From Cubamyces lactineus (lineage: Eukaryota; Basidiomycota; Agaricomycetes; Polyporales; Polyporaceae): 64,000 bases of DNA. Position numbers and translations under genes: made by a program. Below the pieces are notes generated by a model. That model did not search any database, was not told the origin of the DNA, and was given only the letters and a program-made list of their open reading frames with translations. The stretch spans positions 1,116,001 through 1,180,000 of the forward strand of contig JACDTU010000010.1 in the NCBI GenBank assembly GCA_022376465.1. The letters run 5' to 3'. Shown piece by piece: positions 47,052 through 56,412 of the stretch (position 1 is its first letter; each line of letters starts with the position of its first letter).

Positions 47052-49316
47052 TCACTTCAACCGCCATGCGCACGCCGACCAGAGCAGCAGCGCGGGCCAC
47101 GCGATGTAACCGAGATCCAACCCCACCCTCCTCGCGAAAGCCCACTTGCCTCCGGCTCGCCGCGAGCCGATGGCGTCGTCTCCTAGCGGTAAGCTTGCCT
47201 GCGCTTCCCGCATCCACCGCGGTACTAGTGCAGCAAAGGACACTCGCCTCCGCTGGCCGCCCAGCGTAAATGTGAACCCAAACCGGGCCGGGTCGCTACC
47301 AAGGTCCCTATCCCGATCTCCGTCAAAGCCGCGCTCGGCGCGCGAGAGCCTACGGGGGTCGTGCCGTCCGCGCGCGAATTCATCGTGGTCGTCCGCTTCA
47401 GACGCGTCGAAGACGACGAGTTGTGGAGGGAGGGACGACAGCCCATTACCGCTGGGGACATCGTCACGCACGTGCGTCGTTGCACGGAAGGTTGGGGTTC
47501 CGGGCGCGCCCAGGCTGAGTTCGACATCGCCGACCTTGCCGTTGCTATCGCCGATTATTGGCGTGCGGAGAGGATGCGGCAGTTCATCTGTCGGGCTGAA
47601 ACTCGCGCGCGGGGAGCGCTGCGCATGCGAAGACATGAACCCGGGCGTCTGAGGGGACCAGTCGGGGGAATACGGCGTCGGCGGATGCGGTACTTGAAGC
47701 CATGGCCCATCCGACGGCAGCGTGTGGATCGAGAACGACTTGCGGAATCCGCCACGGCGTGCGTGGAGCGGCAGAGGGAGGACCTGTGATTTGCGAAGGC
47801 GGAGGAGAATAAGAGTGAGGATGGTCACCATGAATAGCGGGGCGTATCGACGGGAATACACAGCGCTGTAGTCGGGAAAGAAACATGGCGTGTCTGCAAA
47901 GGTGGGCAAGCCAGGCTGGGAGGGTGTTGTGAGAGAAAGCAGCTGGAAACCGGGGTATCGAATCTCGGGCGACGGCGCAAAGGACTTGAGGGTGACTTCG
48001 CGAACGTTGCGAGAGAGCGCTGCTTGCGACACATCAGACGCGTGTCCACCTACGTCGGTGAGCTTGGGAGGTACGTGGACATAGTCGCAGTAGTCCTTGT
48101 CATCCGCGCTGCCAAAGTCGTGTGAGTGGGGGTTAGTGAAGCCAGTCAGACACACCTCACCTGAATACGATATCCGGGCGCAGCGTATGTAGGAGGAATG
48201 TTGTCGTCTTCTTTCCTAGCGTATTTTGATATCCCGGTCCTACGCCACGGAGAATGGTTCCTTGCTCTCGGTGTGGCCCACAAGATGCCCTGTCCGGGCG
48301 GTGCAACGGTATATGGGTGAAGAGCACAGAGGGATACGTCTCGACCTCTAGCATTGCGAAGAGATTAGGCCCGCGCACCCAATGACCACAATCTTGTTGA
48401 CCTACCACTGGTCAGAGAACGCATGAATTCCACTGGTCCGTTGGGAATGGGCGACCAGTGCTCATAGTCGATATACTTGGCCGCCCGGAGGTAGTCCTCT
48501 TCGACAAGGCCGGCAGCATCCAGCATCACCAAGGTGTGGTTGCGCAACACTACTTTCTGATTCAGCGGTCCAAAATGAGAGGTGAATCTCTGCCGAGCCT
48601 GGCGAGCAACGGCAGACTCGATGTTCAGTCTGCAAAAAAGTTCGTGCCAGCCTTTTAAAGAACATCACTTCGGTACCTACCCGACGTCGTTGTTACCGGG
48701 CACATAATATGACGTAACGCCAGGGTCGAGATGGAAGATGCGTCTGAATTTTTGCAGGTTGCGCTCATATCTGCACAGCAGCGCGGTACATGAATCTATC
48801 TTCCGCCACCCGGGAGACACTACCAAGGTACGCGAGACGAGGACTCACTCTTCGTCTGACCTTATTAGCCTCCAGGAAGCGAGGATGTCGCCGAGGAAGA
48901 CGACGACGTCAGGATGCATCCGCGATGCGAAGTGCCAATGCCGCTTGAGGGTGAGGTCAACGAGAAACTGGCTGAAAGATGACAGCCCGATCCTTCGGGA
49001 GGTAGAGAGATCCTTGACTTGGGGATCTGCGATGAGGAGCACATGGGCCGGTGTTTTACGGCTCTGCGGGGGCGGCGCACAAGTGACAGATGTTCGCGTG
49101 GGTGTTACTGAATAGAACACAGTGCACAGGCACACGTACCGCAGGTAATGCGCGGTCTGGCCACCTACAGGAGCCAAGGGCGTAATGGAAGGAGCCGAAC
49201 TCATACCATAAGACGAACGAGCACCAGAGAAGCCTGAGCCAATCGAGCAGCCCCCAGCGAGCGAAGAAGGCATCGCGAGCTCGTCGGAGGAGCAAGCGAC
49301 GAGGCGCCGCGAGCAT
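47052..49316 (-). CDS. Cdc1/Ted1-type phosphoesterase paralogue B with altered active site
   Basis: It has the same architecture as the gene at 33746-35657: N-terminal membrane segment (WLRLLWCSFVLWYEFGSFHY), then HVLLIADPQVKDLSTS (motif I), VVFLGDILASWRLI (motif II; the second Asp of GDxxD is absent), YYVPGNNDVG (motif III; Asn where paralogue A has His), FTHIPLHRPDRASCGP and GSADDKDYCDY (motif V; Lys where A has His). The C-terminus has membrane segments (YAPLFMVTILTLILL; GYIAWPALLLWSACAW) separated by a longer Ser/Pro/Arg-rich loop than in A. Exons 49316-~49140 and 48155-47052 are the ends. The fold is likely kept, but three metal-binding positions differ, so reduced or altered catalysis is inferred. 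Frame is open throughout, so it is not a simple pseudogene. Confidence 0.82.
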
Positions 49317-49860
49317 GGCGAGGAGAAGACTGTCACCGTAGAGGATGGAGACACCGGTCGAGGTCGCCTCGGGCTCTGAACCGGGTCTGGGCGGCGAAGG
49401 GGAGCGTGGAGGGTATTGAGAAGAGAGGGTATCCGAAAGAGAAGCGTCGTTCGTGCGAGCTGGTGAAGAAAGAGCAGCGAGGGACGCAATGCGGAACTAT
49501 GTCGAGGGAGGGGGCGTTTGGTAGATGATCATTGTTCTCGAATCAGGTCAACAGCCAACGTGTCCGTGCTCGCCGTTATCTGCGCTCGGTCGCTTGCAGT
49601 AAGCCACCAACACATCCCATCACACACGTCAATATATCCGCGCTCTCTACACGTGATCGTGTCCTCCCTCTTTCGCACATGTTCTCTTCCTCCGCTCGAC
49701 CTTTGCGACAACTGGGCATTGGCGTCAACATCCCACTTACTGCGTTCAGACGCAGAGAGAGCCCCTGATATCATCAGAGATACAGTAGAAGTACATGCAA
49801 TCCTTATCAGAACTTCCAGGCACCGGCAGCTTCGACCGCCACGGCCAGCACAGCCGGACA
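49317..49860. other. Intergenic, promoter of phosphoesterase paralogue B
   Basis: No gene seen. It ends at the 3-bp target duplication ACA (49858-49860) of the CACTA element. Confidence 0.5.
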
Positions 49861-51063
49861 CACTATGGGACCAAACGCGGGTGAAAAGCACCGGTGTGCC
49901 CGGTGAAAAAGCAATTTCACCTCCCGTGGTGGTGATTCCGTGCAGGTGGCGATTCTCGATGAATTTAACCACTAGTAAATATCCTCGTTACATGGTGAAT
50001 TTAGCCACAGAACTCTTGATGGCAAGACACCAGCTGCATGGTGGTGATTTTCACTACCAGAAGCCTGTTGATTTTCGAGACCTCACAAACAATGCTCTGA
50101 AATTGATGGTTAGTCTCCGTGTACTTCTCATGCGACAATGTAGTGTGAGCGGGTCCTCCCCGGGCCATTGAAAAGTTTTGAGCAGTCGGTACTGACAGAG
50201 CCATTTCGTCACAATTTCGCGAAGTCCCCGGCGCTTCTTACACACCAGCGCTTATCGCCTCATCAGACAATTACTCGCAGCGGCGACCATCGATGTCGCT
50301 TGACTCCTGACCACCATGGCTACTTTCACCGTATTGACACTGGCAACGGTACGTATTTGGACCGATGATCCCCTGCGTACTTACTGGTGTCTATTCACAT
50401 GCATAGCTGACATGCCCCTCTCTTGAACATGAGCCCTCGTACTGACGAAGTCCGCGTAGGTAGCTAGCTATAGCTAGGTGGCATGGCAATCATCGAGTAC
50501 TAGGTGAGTGCCATCTCGTTTGAGTTGTTGCTTTCCCCGACTCTCAAGGTGCGTAGTGACTTCGTGGATTCATTGGCGAGCTTGTTGGTACTAACAGTCT
50601 CGGCTACGTGAGGGTGAGTGTGTCTCATTGGTTCTCCGTCCCCTTTACCTCCTATCACAGCTAATACTTACTCAATATTGACGTGCTCCGTGTATTTAGA
50701 AGTATCGTCTGTATTAGTCTATACTTCATATACAATATACCATATGTGGTTGCTATTGAACCGATGTGCCGTCCAATAGAACAAAAAATGCATCAATATA
50801 TCACCTGCATACCGTTCAGAAATCAACACTGCTGCGGGTGATTTAGGATGCTAAGAATGCCCACGGCGGGAGGCGATCCTGACCCTCTAAAATAACCAGG
50901 GGAAAAACCGTTGAAAACGGACATATAGACCGTGAAGATCACCTCCCGGAAACGGCAGCGAGACTGGTGAATTTCCTGTCGTAGTCGACAATATCACCAC
51001 CTATACCGGTGATTTCTCGCGCCTACTAGAGGTTGATTTTCACCCGGGTCTAGGTCCACAGTG
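49861..51063. mobile_element. Non-autonomous CACTA (CMC/En-Spm) DNA transposon, 1.2 kb
   Basis: The left end reads CACTATGGGACCAAACGCGG and the right end, reverse complemented, CACTGTGGACCTAGACCCGG; both continue into GGTGAAAA. These are imperfect terminal inverted repeats of ~32 bp starting with the diagnostic CACTA/CACTG. A 3-bp direct repeat ACA flanks both ends (49858-49860, 51064-51066), the target-site length of this superfamily. Subterminal zones are packed with GGTGAWTT/AATYCACC-type motifs in both orientations (49885-50060 and 50935-51045), another CACTA trait. The interior is AT-richer than its surroundings and has no transposase frame. It is therefore a deletion derivative mobilised in trans. 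Confidence 0.8.
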
Positions 51064-51118
51064 ACAATGGCCATGACACGAGGCGCTAACCACGGGGTAA
51101 ACGAGCCAACGCGATGCC

Positions 51119-52037
51119 CTACGCACAGCGCGCGGACGGTGCTGGAGGCCGAATCAGCGTGCCCACGCTAGACACGAGGCACACCACGACACAACTCGTC
51201 GCGAATATCCCACTGCTCGCCGCCAGTTTGGCCCATGCGAAGGCCAGTACCCCAATGAGCGCCAGTACAAACTTCACTGCCGCGAGCCATATGTAGAGTG
51301 AATGGCACTCGTCCAACAGGTACGTCGGTGGCTGTCCGCGGCGGAATAACCCTACTTGTTCCAGGTGCGGGTCCGATGAGAAGATGGGCGGGGCGTCCGA
51401 GTCGGTCGCGATACTAAGTGGACTCTCGGACGACCTCCCGGCATCGGCTAACCCCGACTCAACCTTGCGCTCTTCGCGCTTGGCGACGATGAGCTTGTAG
51501 CGGGGCGAGGAAAGAGAGGATCGCTGCGAGTACGTGCACGACGAGCGCGCCGGTCAGCATCGCGTTCGCGAGCTGGTCGACTGGCGGGTCTTGCTGTGGG
51601 TTGCTGGGCTTAGCGCTGCCTGACAGCGAGGCTTCCATCGCGGCGAAGAAAGTTGTCTGTGTCATCCACGCCGTCAGTCAATTGCGCTCTCCTGCAGAAC
51701 GACGGAGCTCACGATGACGCTGATCAGGTGCAGCCTGTCCATCCACGACTGGACTAGCTCATTCATAACCTTCTTCCGCGCTTTCTCGTCTGTTGCGTCC
51801 TGGTCCATTTGCGTCCCTTGCAGCATGAATGAGCACAGTCGCATGCACGGAAGCGTTGTAGGGCCTACATTTCCGGGAAACATCTGCGTTGCTCCCATCG
51901 TCCGCGAGGGGGGCGTGTGAGGACGAGTCACGATTAGACGGCTTGGGTAAAGAGGGTGTGCCTCCATGACACCCGAAGATCCGCGCCGATGGTGTTGGAT
52001 AGGTTGTAGAAGGTAATGAGTTAGGTTCCTCCGTTAC
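51119..52037 (-). pseudogene. Broken tandem copy of the multi-pass membrane protein gene
   Basis: It aligns along its whole length with the intact gene at 52601-53529, including both introns and the upstream region. Two lesions are visible. The codon matching the start ATG is GTA (52037-52035). A 14-bp deletion near 51502-51504 removes the codons for the end of the second hydrophobic stretch (intact copy: FFLIR) and shifts the frame, so ..AILSFLAP runs out of frame. The downstream part (YKLIVAKREERKVESGLADA .. DECHSLYIWLAAVKFVLALI) is still open in the shifted frame to the stop at 51119, suggesting recent decay. An upstream in-frame ATG at 52085 could start translation but would hit the frameshift. 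Confidence 0.8.
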
Positions 52038-52600
52038 AGGATAGTGGGCTGGTAACACAACGCAGCCTTGGGCTCTGAGAATCAACTGCAGTCCGTGATA
52101 TTACTCTACGCAGGACTTACCAGGCGTGCTATCCCTAAGATCCGGTTCCTGTCCATTGCGTGAAGATGGCAACATTAGGTGAGAGGCGGTCTTACAGTAG
52201 TGGCTTGAGAGGGAAACGTTTGTCAAGGGGGTCCCCCCCCCTCACAAACTCCGTTTTTATTGACCAACATCAACCAAGCGCGCCCTGCCTCGGACCTCGC
52301 TCGGGCATTCGGGTCAGCAACGTCGTCTAGTAGCGGGTCCTAACCGAACTGGGTGGCTTCGAGACCTTCGTTCTGTTCAAGTTCGCATCCTGTCCATCAG
52401 CGCATACAGCGTGCTTATATCACAAAGTTAGCATAGAGTCAGCACAAGGGTCGACAGACATGGAGCTTGATTGGGTATTAGTAACGAATTGCAGAAGGTG
52501 AGGCCCCTCAGGGTAAGTTATTCGATACAGTAGAAGTGGAGAAGACATGGGATGCTGTCCGCAAGGCTCGCAAGGTGTACAACCCAACGCGATCTCTCAA
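52038..52600. other. Duplicated upstream region of the pseudogene
   Basis: Parts of 52190-52480 (CAGTAGTGGCTTGAGAG.. and CAAGTTCGCATCCTGTCCA..) resemble 53720-53960 upstream of the intact copy, so the tandem duplication includes promoter sequence. A G5/C9 run lies at 52221-52240. No gene. Confidence 0.5.
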
Positions 52601-53529
52601 TCATGCATGATGCATAGAGGATGGAGGCCAAAATATCGCGCCCACGCTCGAGACCAGACACACCGCGACGCATGCCGACGCGAAGATCCCGCTGCTGAGC
52701 GCCAGCCTGGCCCACGCGAACGCGAGCACACCGACCAACGCGAGCACGAAGCCCACCGCCGACAGCCACATGCAGAGCGAATGGCAGTGGTCGAGCAAAT
52801 GCGTAGGGGGCTGTCCCCGACGGAAGGGCCCTACTTGTTCCAAGTGTGGGTCTGACGAGAAGATGGGAGGACTGTCCGACTCGGTCTGTATATGCGCCCC
52901 CTCGGAGGAGTGCGCAGCGTCGGCAAGCCCGGATTCGACTTTGCGCTCTTCGCGCTTGGCGACTGTGAGCTTGTAGCGAATGAGGAAGAACGCGGCGAGG
53001 AAGGAGAGAATCGCGGCGAATACATGCACGACGAGCGCGCCCGTCAGCGCAGCGTTCGCTAGCTGGTCGACGGGAGGGTCCTGCGTTGGGTCGTTTGGCA
53101 TGGTGCTGCCTAGCAGCTGAGCCTCCATCGCAGCAAAGAATGTAGTCTATGCAACACATGCTGTCAGCAAATAAGACATTTCCGAAGAAGCCAAACTTTA
53201 CGATGACGCTGATCAGTTGCAGCCTGTCCATCCACGACTGCACAAGCTCGTTCATAGCCTGCTTCCGAGCCTTCTCGTCTGTCGCATCCTGATCCTCTTG
53301 CGTCCCTGTCAATACAAATGAGCATATATGTACGCATGGAACAATCGCGGTGTTGCAAAGGCCTACATTTTCGAGAGACGTCTCCGTTGCTGCCGTCGCT
53401 TCCACTGAGGGCAACGTACACGGGTGGGTCGCGATTCGGCTGCGACAGCAATCGTCTTTGGCGGCCGAAAAGCCGTGTCGGCGAAGCTGCATAGGGCGTG
53501 TGAGGCAAAGAGTGCGGTTCCTCCGTCAT
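52601..53529 (-). CDS. Multi-pass membrane protein of unknown function (intact tandem copy)
   Basis: Exons 53529-53367, 53305-53202 and 53146-52601 give 270 residues in frame. The N-terminal ~55 residues are polar and Ser/Pro-rich (MTEEPHSLPHTPYAAS..). Then comes WTQEDQDATDEKARKQAMNE-LVQSWMDRLQLISVITTFFA, an amphipathic helix leading into the first membrane segment. Further segments are ALTGALVVHVFAAILSFLAA, LCMWLSAVGFVLALVGVLAF and LSSGIFASACVAVCLVSSVG; four in all, with a charged loop (KLTVAKREERKVESGLADAA) between the pairs. The WxDRLxLISVxTTFFAAMEA stretch is reminiscent of the expanded families of uncharacterised integral membrane proteins in Agaricomycetes (for example DUF6535), but I cannot assign it. 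No catalytic motif is visible. A decayed copy follows at 51119-52037. Confidence 0.8.
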
Positions 53530-54109
53530 GGGATGGCTGGTCGGTAAGACTACGCAGCCTACGAAATAAGTTGATCAATTTGACTCTCAGCCCTCTTTCA
53601 ATATGGTCTACATTACTCTACATTACTTACCAGGTGTTCCACCGTTTACTGATCGTCGTCTGCTATACGCTGACGACAACATTCAGATAGGTGCGCCAGT
53701 GCGATGACTAGTCCCTATACAGCAGTAGCTTGAGGGTCTTCAAGTTCGGAGGAATTCGAAGTGCCTTCTCTCAGCGCACCAGCCCCATATATATCAACCG
53801 TCGCCATCAACCGACCGCGTTCTGCCGACCTCGGTGGGACGCTCGGGCTAGCGACGAGAGCACTTGACGCAAGCCCCACCGACTTGGGCAGCTTCGATAC
53901 ACCCATCCGGTTCTTCGCACCCTGTCCACCGGCACATCGAGACACAGCGTGGCCCGATGTGGACAGGTTTTAGTACCGTGTTCCCGCGATCGCAGTCGGT
54001 GAGAGGTGGGGCGTGTCGTCGCTATATTACAAGGTTGACGCTGTGGCGCTCTCGAGGAGTCGTGTTCCAGGGTACTTGTGCGTCAGGCGTTGATTCGATT
54101 GAGGAGCGC
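53530..54109. other. Intergenic, upstream of the membrane-protein gene
   Basis: Holds the promoter side of the intact tandem copy, with an AT-rich TATATA at 53789-53794. No gene seen. Confidence 0.45.
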
Positions 54110-54114
54110 AAAAA
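54110..54114 (-). terminator. RNA polymerase III terminator of tRNA-Leu
   Basis: Run of five T on the minus strand two bases past the mature 3' end of the tRNA gene. Confidence 0.7.
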
Positions 54115-54116
54115 GT

Positions 54117-54226
54117 TGACGAGAGTGGGATTTGAACCCACGCCTGGATACCCAGATGAGAAACCCGCGTTTTGCAGGCAAGCTTTCGCTTGAGTCACAC
54201 GCCTTGGACCGCTCGGCCATCTCGCC
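54117..54226 (-). tRNA. tRNA-Leu (anticodon CAA) with a 26-nt intron
   Basis: Acceptor strands GGCGAGA (54226-54220) and TCTCGTC (54124-54118) pair with one G.U, followed by discriminator A. The D arm GCC..GGC, a long class II variable arm (CTGG-GTAT-CCAG) and the T arm GTGGG-TTCAAAT-CCCAC are all present. The anticodon loop is CTCAAG|T with anticodon CAA. The intron 54188-54163 sits after base 37, the canonical place, and its CTTG can pair with the CAAG of the anticodon region, as expected for intron-containing tRNA-Leu(CAA). The long variable arm makes it Leu rather than another family. One oddity: the anticodon stem TGTGA/TCTCA has a T.T mismatch in the middle. Confidence 0.9.
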
Positions 54227-54408
54227 TTGTTGATTAGGCCGGGTGTGTCATAGCTGACGAGCCGTGTACTCAAGGACTTTTACCGATATCGAATTATGCG
54301 CAAGTTACAGAGTCTATGAAAGCGGGCTCCAGCTGAGATAACATACAACATTTACAAGGCAAGCACGAATCAAATCTAGCTATAACATCTCCTTTCGACC
54401 GTATTGCT

Positions 54409-55841
54409 TCATGCTGCGACAGCAACCCGCTGAGGTGCGGGGTGTGCAAGATTGGGGACCACTTTCGCAGCGTCCATGGGCTGCGAACGAGGGATCTTGA
54501 GGTGGAGCTTGTGAGCACGGCATTCAGCGAGGAAGTCCGTGAACATCTACAGAGAATGACCGTCAACAACCTCATCACAATTACCGCAGGAAGAGGCAGA
54601 CATACCTCAATGGTGTCGAGAGGGCCGCCCGCGCTCTCGGGGTGGAACTGCACGCCCCACACCTTCTTGCCTGACTCGGCAGTCGATTTGATACCCTCGA
54701 CGGATGAGTCATTGCAGTTGATGAAGAAGGGCTCCCACCCGGCAGGGAAGGGGTCTTGCAACTTCAACGCGTACTGATGGTTCTGGCTGGTGACGTAGAC
54801 ACGACCCGCCTTGATGGAGCCAGACGAAGCAAGAGCAAGGACTGGTTGGTTGTGTCCACGGTTGCCGAACGTCATGCGGTACGCCTCGAGGCCTGCCGCC
54901 ATACCGATGACCTGGTGGCCCATGCAAATACCGAAGATGGGCTTGTCCCACTCCTGCATGGTCCGGCGCAGGTGCATCGCGGCCTCCATGCAGTGGTTCG
55001 GGTCACCGGGGCCGTTGCTGAGGAACAGCCCGTCGTAGTTGTCGCGGATCTTGTTGAAGTCGAAGTTCCAAGGGAGTACCGTGACAGCAGCGCCACGACG
55101 AACGAGGGAACGGAGGATGTTCGCCTTCGCACCGAAGTCGAGGACCGCAATCTTGACATCACCGGTGGGGTTCAGTTCGTAGGGCGTCTTCGTGGAGACT
55201 TGGGCAACAAGATTCTCCGTGGTCGGATCCCAGTACTCCTCAGCGCGAGGGGGCGCGAGGGACGCATCGGCACCGATGGCAAGGCGGCCGAGGGTGGTGC
55301 CTTGGTCACGGAGGAGACGCGTGATAGCACGGGTGTCGACGCCAGTGATACCAGGGACGCCATTACGAGCGCACCACGATGACAGGGACTCCACGGCAGT
55401 GTAGTGCGAGAACTTTTCAGCGACGTCAGCAACGACGACAGCTGAACATTGGATCCTCTCGGATTCGAGGACAACGCCGACGTCCTTATGGTCGACGGGA
55501 GTCTTGTTATGAGGAACACCATAGTTGCCGATGAGAGGGGTGGTGAACACAAGGATCTGACCGCGGTAGGAGGGATCGGTCATGGATTCTGTGTCTGGGT
55601 TGGTGCCACGTCAGATTATGACTCTCATTGCCGAGCTACCAAGCCGTGACTCACAGGATGTGATGGATGTAGAGAAGACCGTCTCTCCCCAGATACTCGT
55701 CGGCGCGCCGAAGGAACGACCGACGAACGACTGCCCAGTTTTCAGATGAAGCGTGGCGGGCAATGAGGCGGACGTCGAAGGGGCATGGGTGGCAAAGCCC
55801 CGAGAAAGACGAGCAATACGAGTGAAGTTACGAGCCAACAT
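54409..55841 (-). CDS. CPA1: Arginine-specific carbamoyl-phosphate synthase, small (glutaminase) subunit
   Basis: Exons 55841-55655, 55594-54606 and 54546-54409 give 437 residues in frame. Residues 1-~27 (MLARNFTRIARLSRGFATHA) are a mitochondrial presequence. The N-terminal domain contains ATLHLKTGQSFVGRSFGAPT..GETVFST, ..TDPSYRGQILVFTTPLIGNY and VPGITGVDTRAITRLLRDQG. The class I glutamine amidotransferase has nucleophile Cys in PIFGICMGHQVIGMA and the His-Glu pair in WGVQFHPESAGGP. The last exon (MFTDFLAECRAHKLHLKIPR..) is the fungal C-terminal tail. The enzyme supplies ammonia from glutamine to the large subunit for carbamoyl phosphate in arginine synthesis. Its leader carries a spliced arginine attenuator peptide uORF. 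It is divergent from the BSD-domain gene. Confidence 0.97.
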
Positions 55842-55860
55842 CTTGTTGTCGAAGCTTGCT

Positions 55861-55998
55861 TTAATGACTGAGGAGAGAGAATACGAGGTCGCTGAGGTAA
55901 CTAATCACCGCGCACGCACGAGTCAGCACACGTTCACGAAGTAAAAAGTAGAGAAAAGAGGGCACGTACTCGTCGCGAGTGTTCTGCGTGAAAATCAT
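55861..55998 (-). promoter_or_regulatory. Arginine attenuator peptide uORF in the CPA1 leader, split by an intron
   Basis: The ATG at 55998 opens MIFTQNTRD; a GTACGT donor at 55969 and a TTAG acceptor at 55901 (69-nt intron) join it to DYLSDLVFSLLSH and TAA at 55861. The 22-residue product carries the D-Y-L-S-D core of the fungal AAP (Neurospora arg-2: ..QDYLSDHLW..), with Phe where Trp is usual. The uORF stop lies 19 nt before the CPA1 ATG, a spacing fit for ribosome stalling. In known cases arginine plus the nascent peptide stalls the ribosome at the uORF stop and lowers synthesis of the synthase subunit. The intron is a multiple of three and stop-free, so unspliced mRNA would encode a 45-residue version lacking the Asp before Tyr. 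Confidence 0.85.
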
Positions 55999-56412
55999 GT
56001 ACGAGCGGGCTCGCTCAGGCTAGGGCGGGGTTGTTCTGCAAGAAGGCGAGGATGCGGTTGGCGGTCAAGAATTTTACGAGGTGACTCGGGCGCGTACGTC
56101 AGGTTTTGTACATCTTCCCACGTGGCCTACGGCTTATCGCCGGCATAGTATTAGTACTAGGTTCTATTGCCACTCTATACAGCGGGACAGCTTATCATCC
56201 TTGATACAATGATAACCAGTAAGCACGAGTAACGGAGAGCATCATAAGTGGCCAGAAGCACCCGTTAAGTACGCGTTGCCGCTGCTGAGCGTGTGCATTC
56301 CAGATCCAGTGCAGCTTGGGTACTCCGCTCCGTACTTGTTGCATCTTCGTCAGTACTACCGTACACCACTCGCGCATTAGATGAGACACGTCCTCTCGCT
56401 GTTGCTATCACA
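55999..56412. other. Shared promoter region of CPA1 and the BSD-domain gene
   Basis: Divergent intergenic stretch; no gene. I could not point to a clear Gcn4/CPC1 site (TGACTC-type): a GTGACTCGGG at 56081 is the nearest match and is only suggestive. Confidence 0.4.

Noticed and set aside
52210..52260. Possible second MITE around a G5/C9 run
   Set aside because: No inverted termini or target duplication; it is a simple homopolymer run inside the duplicated promoter region.
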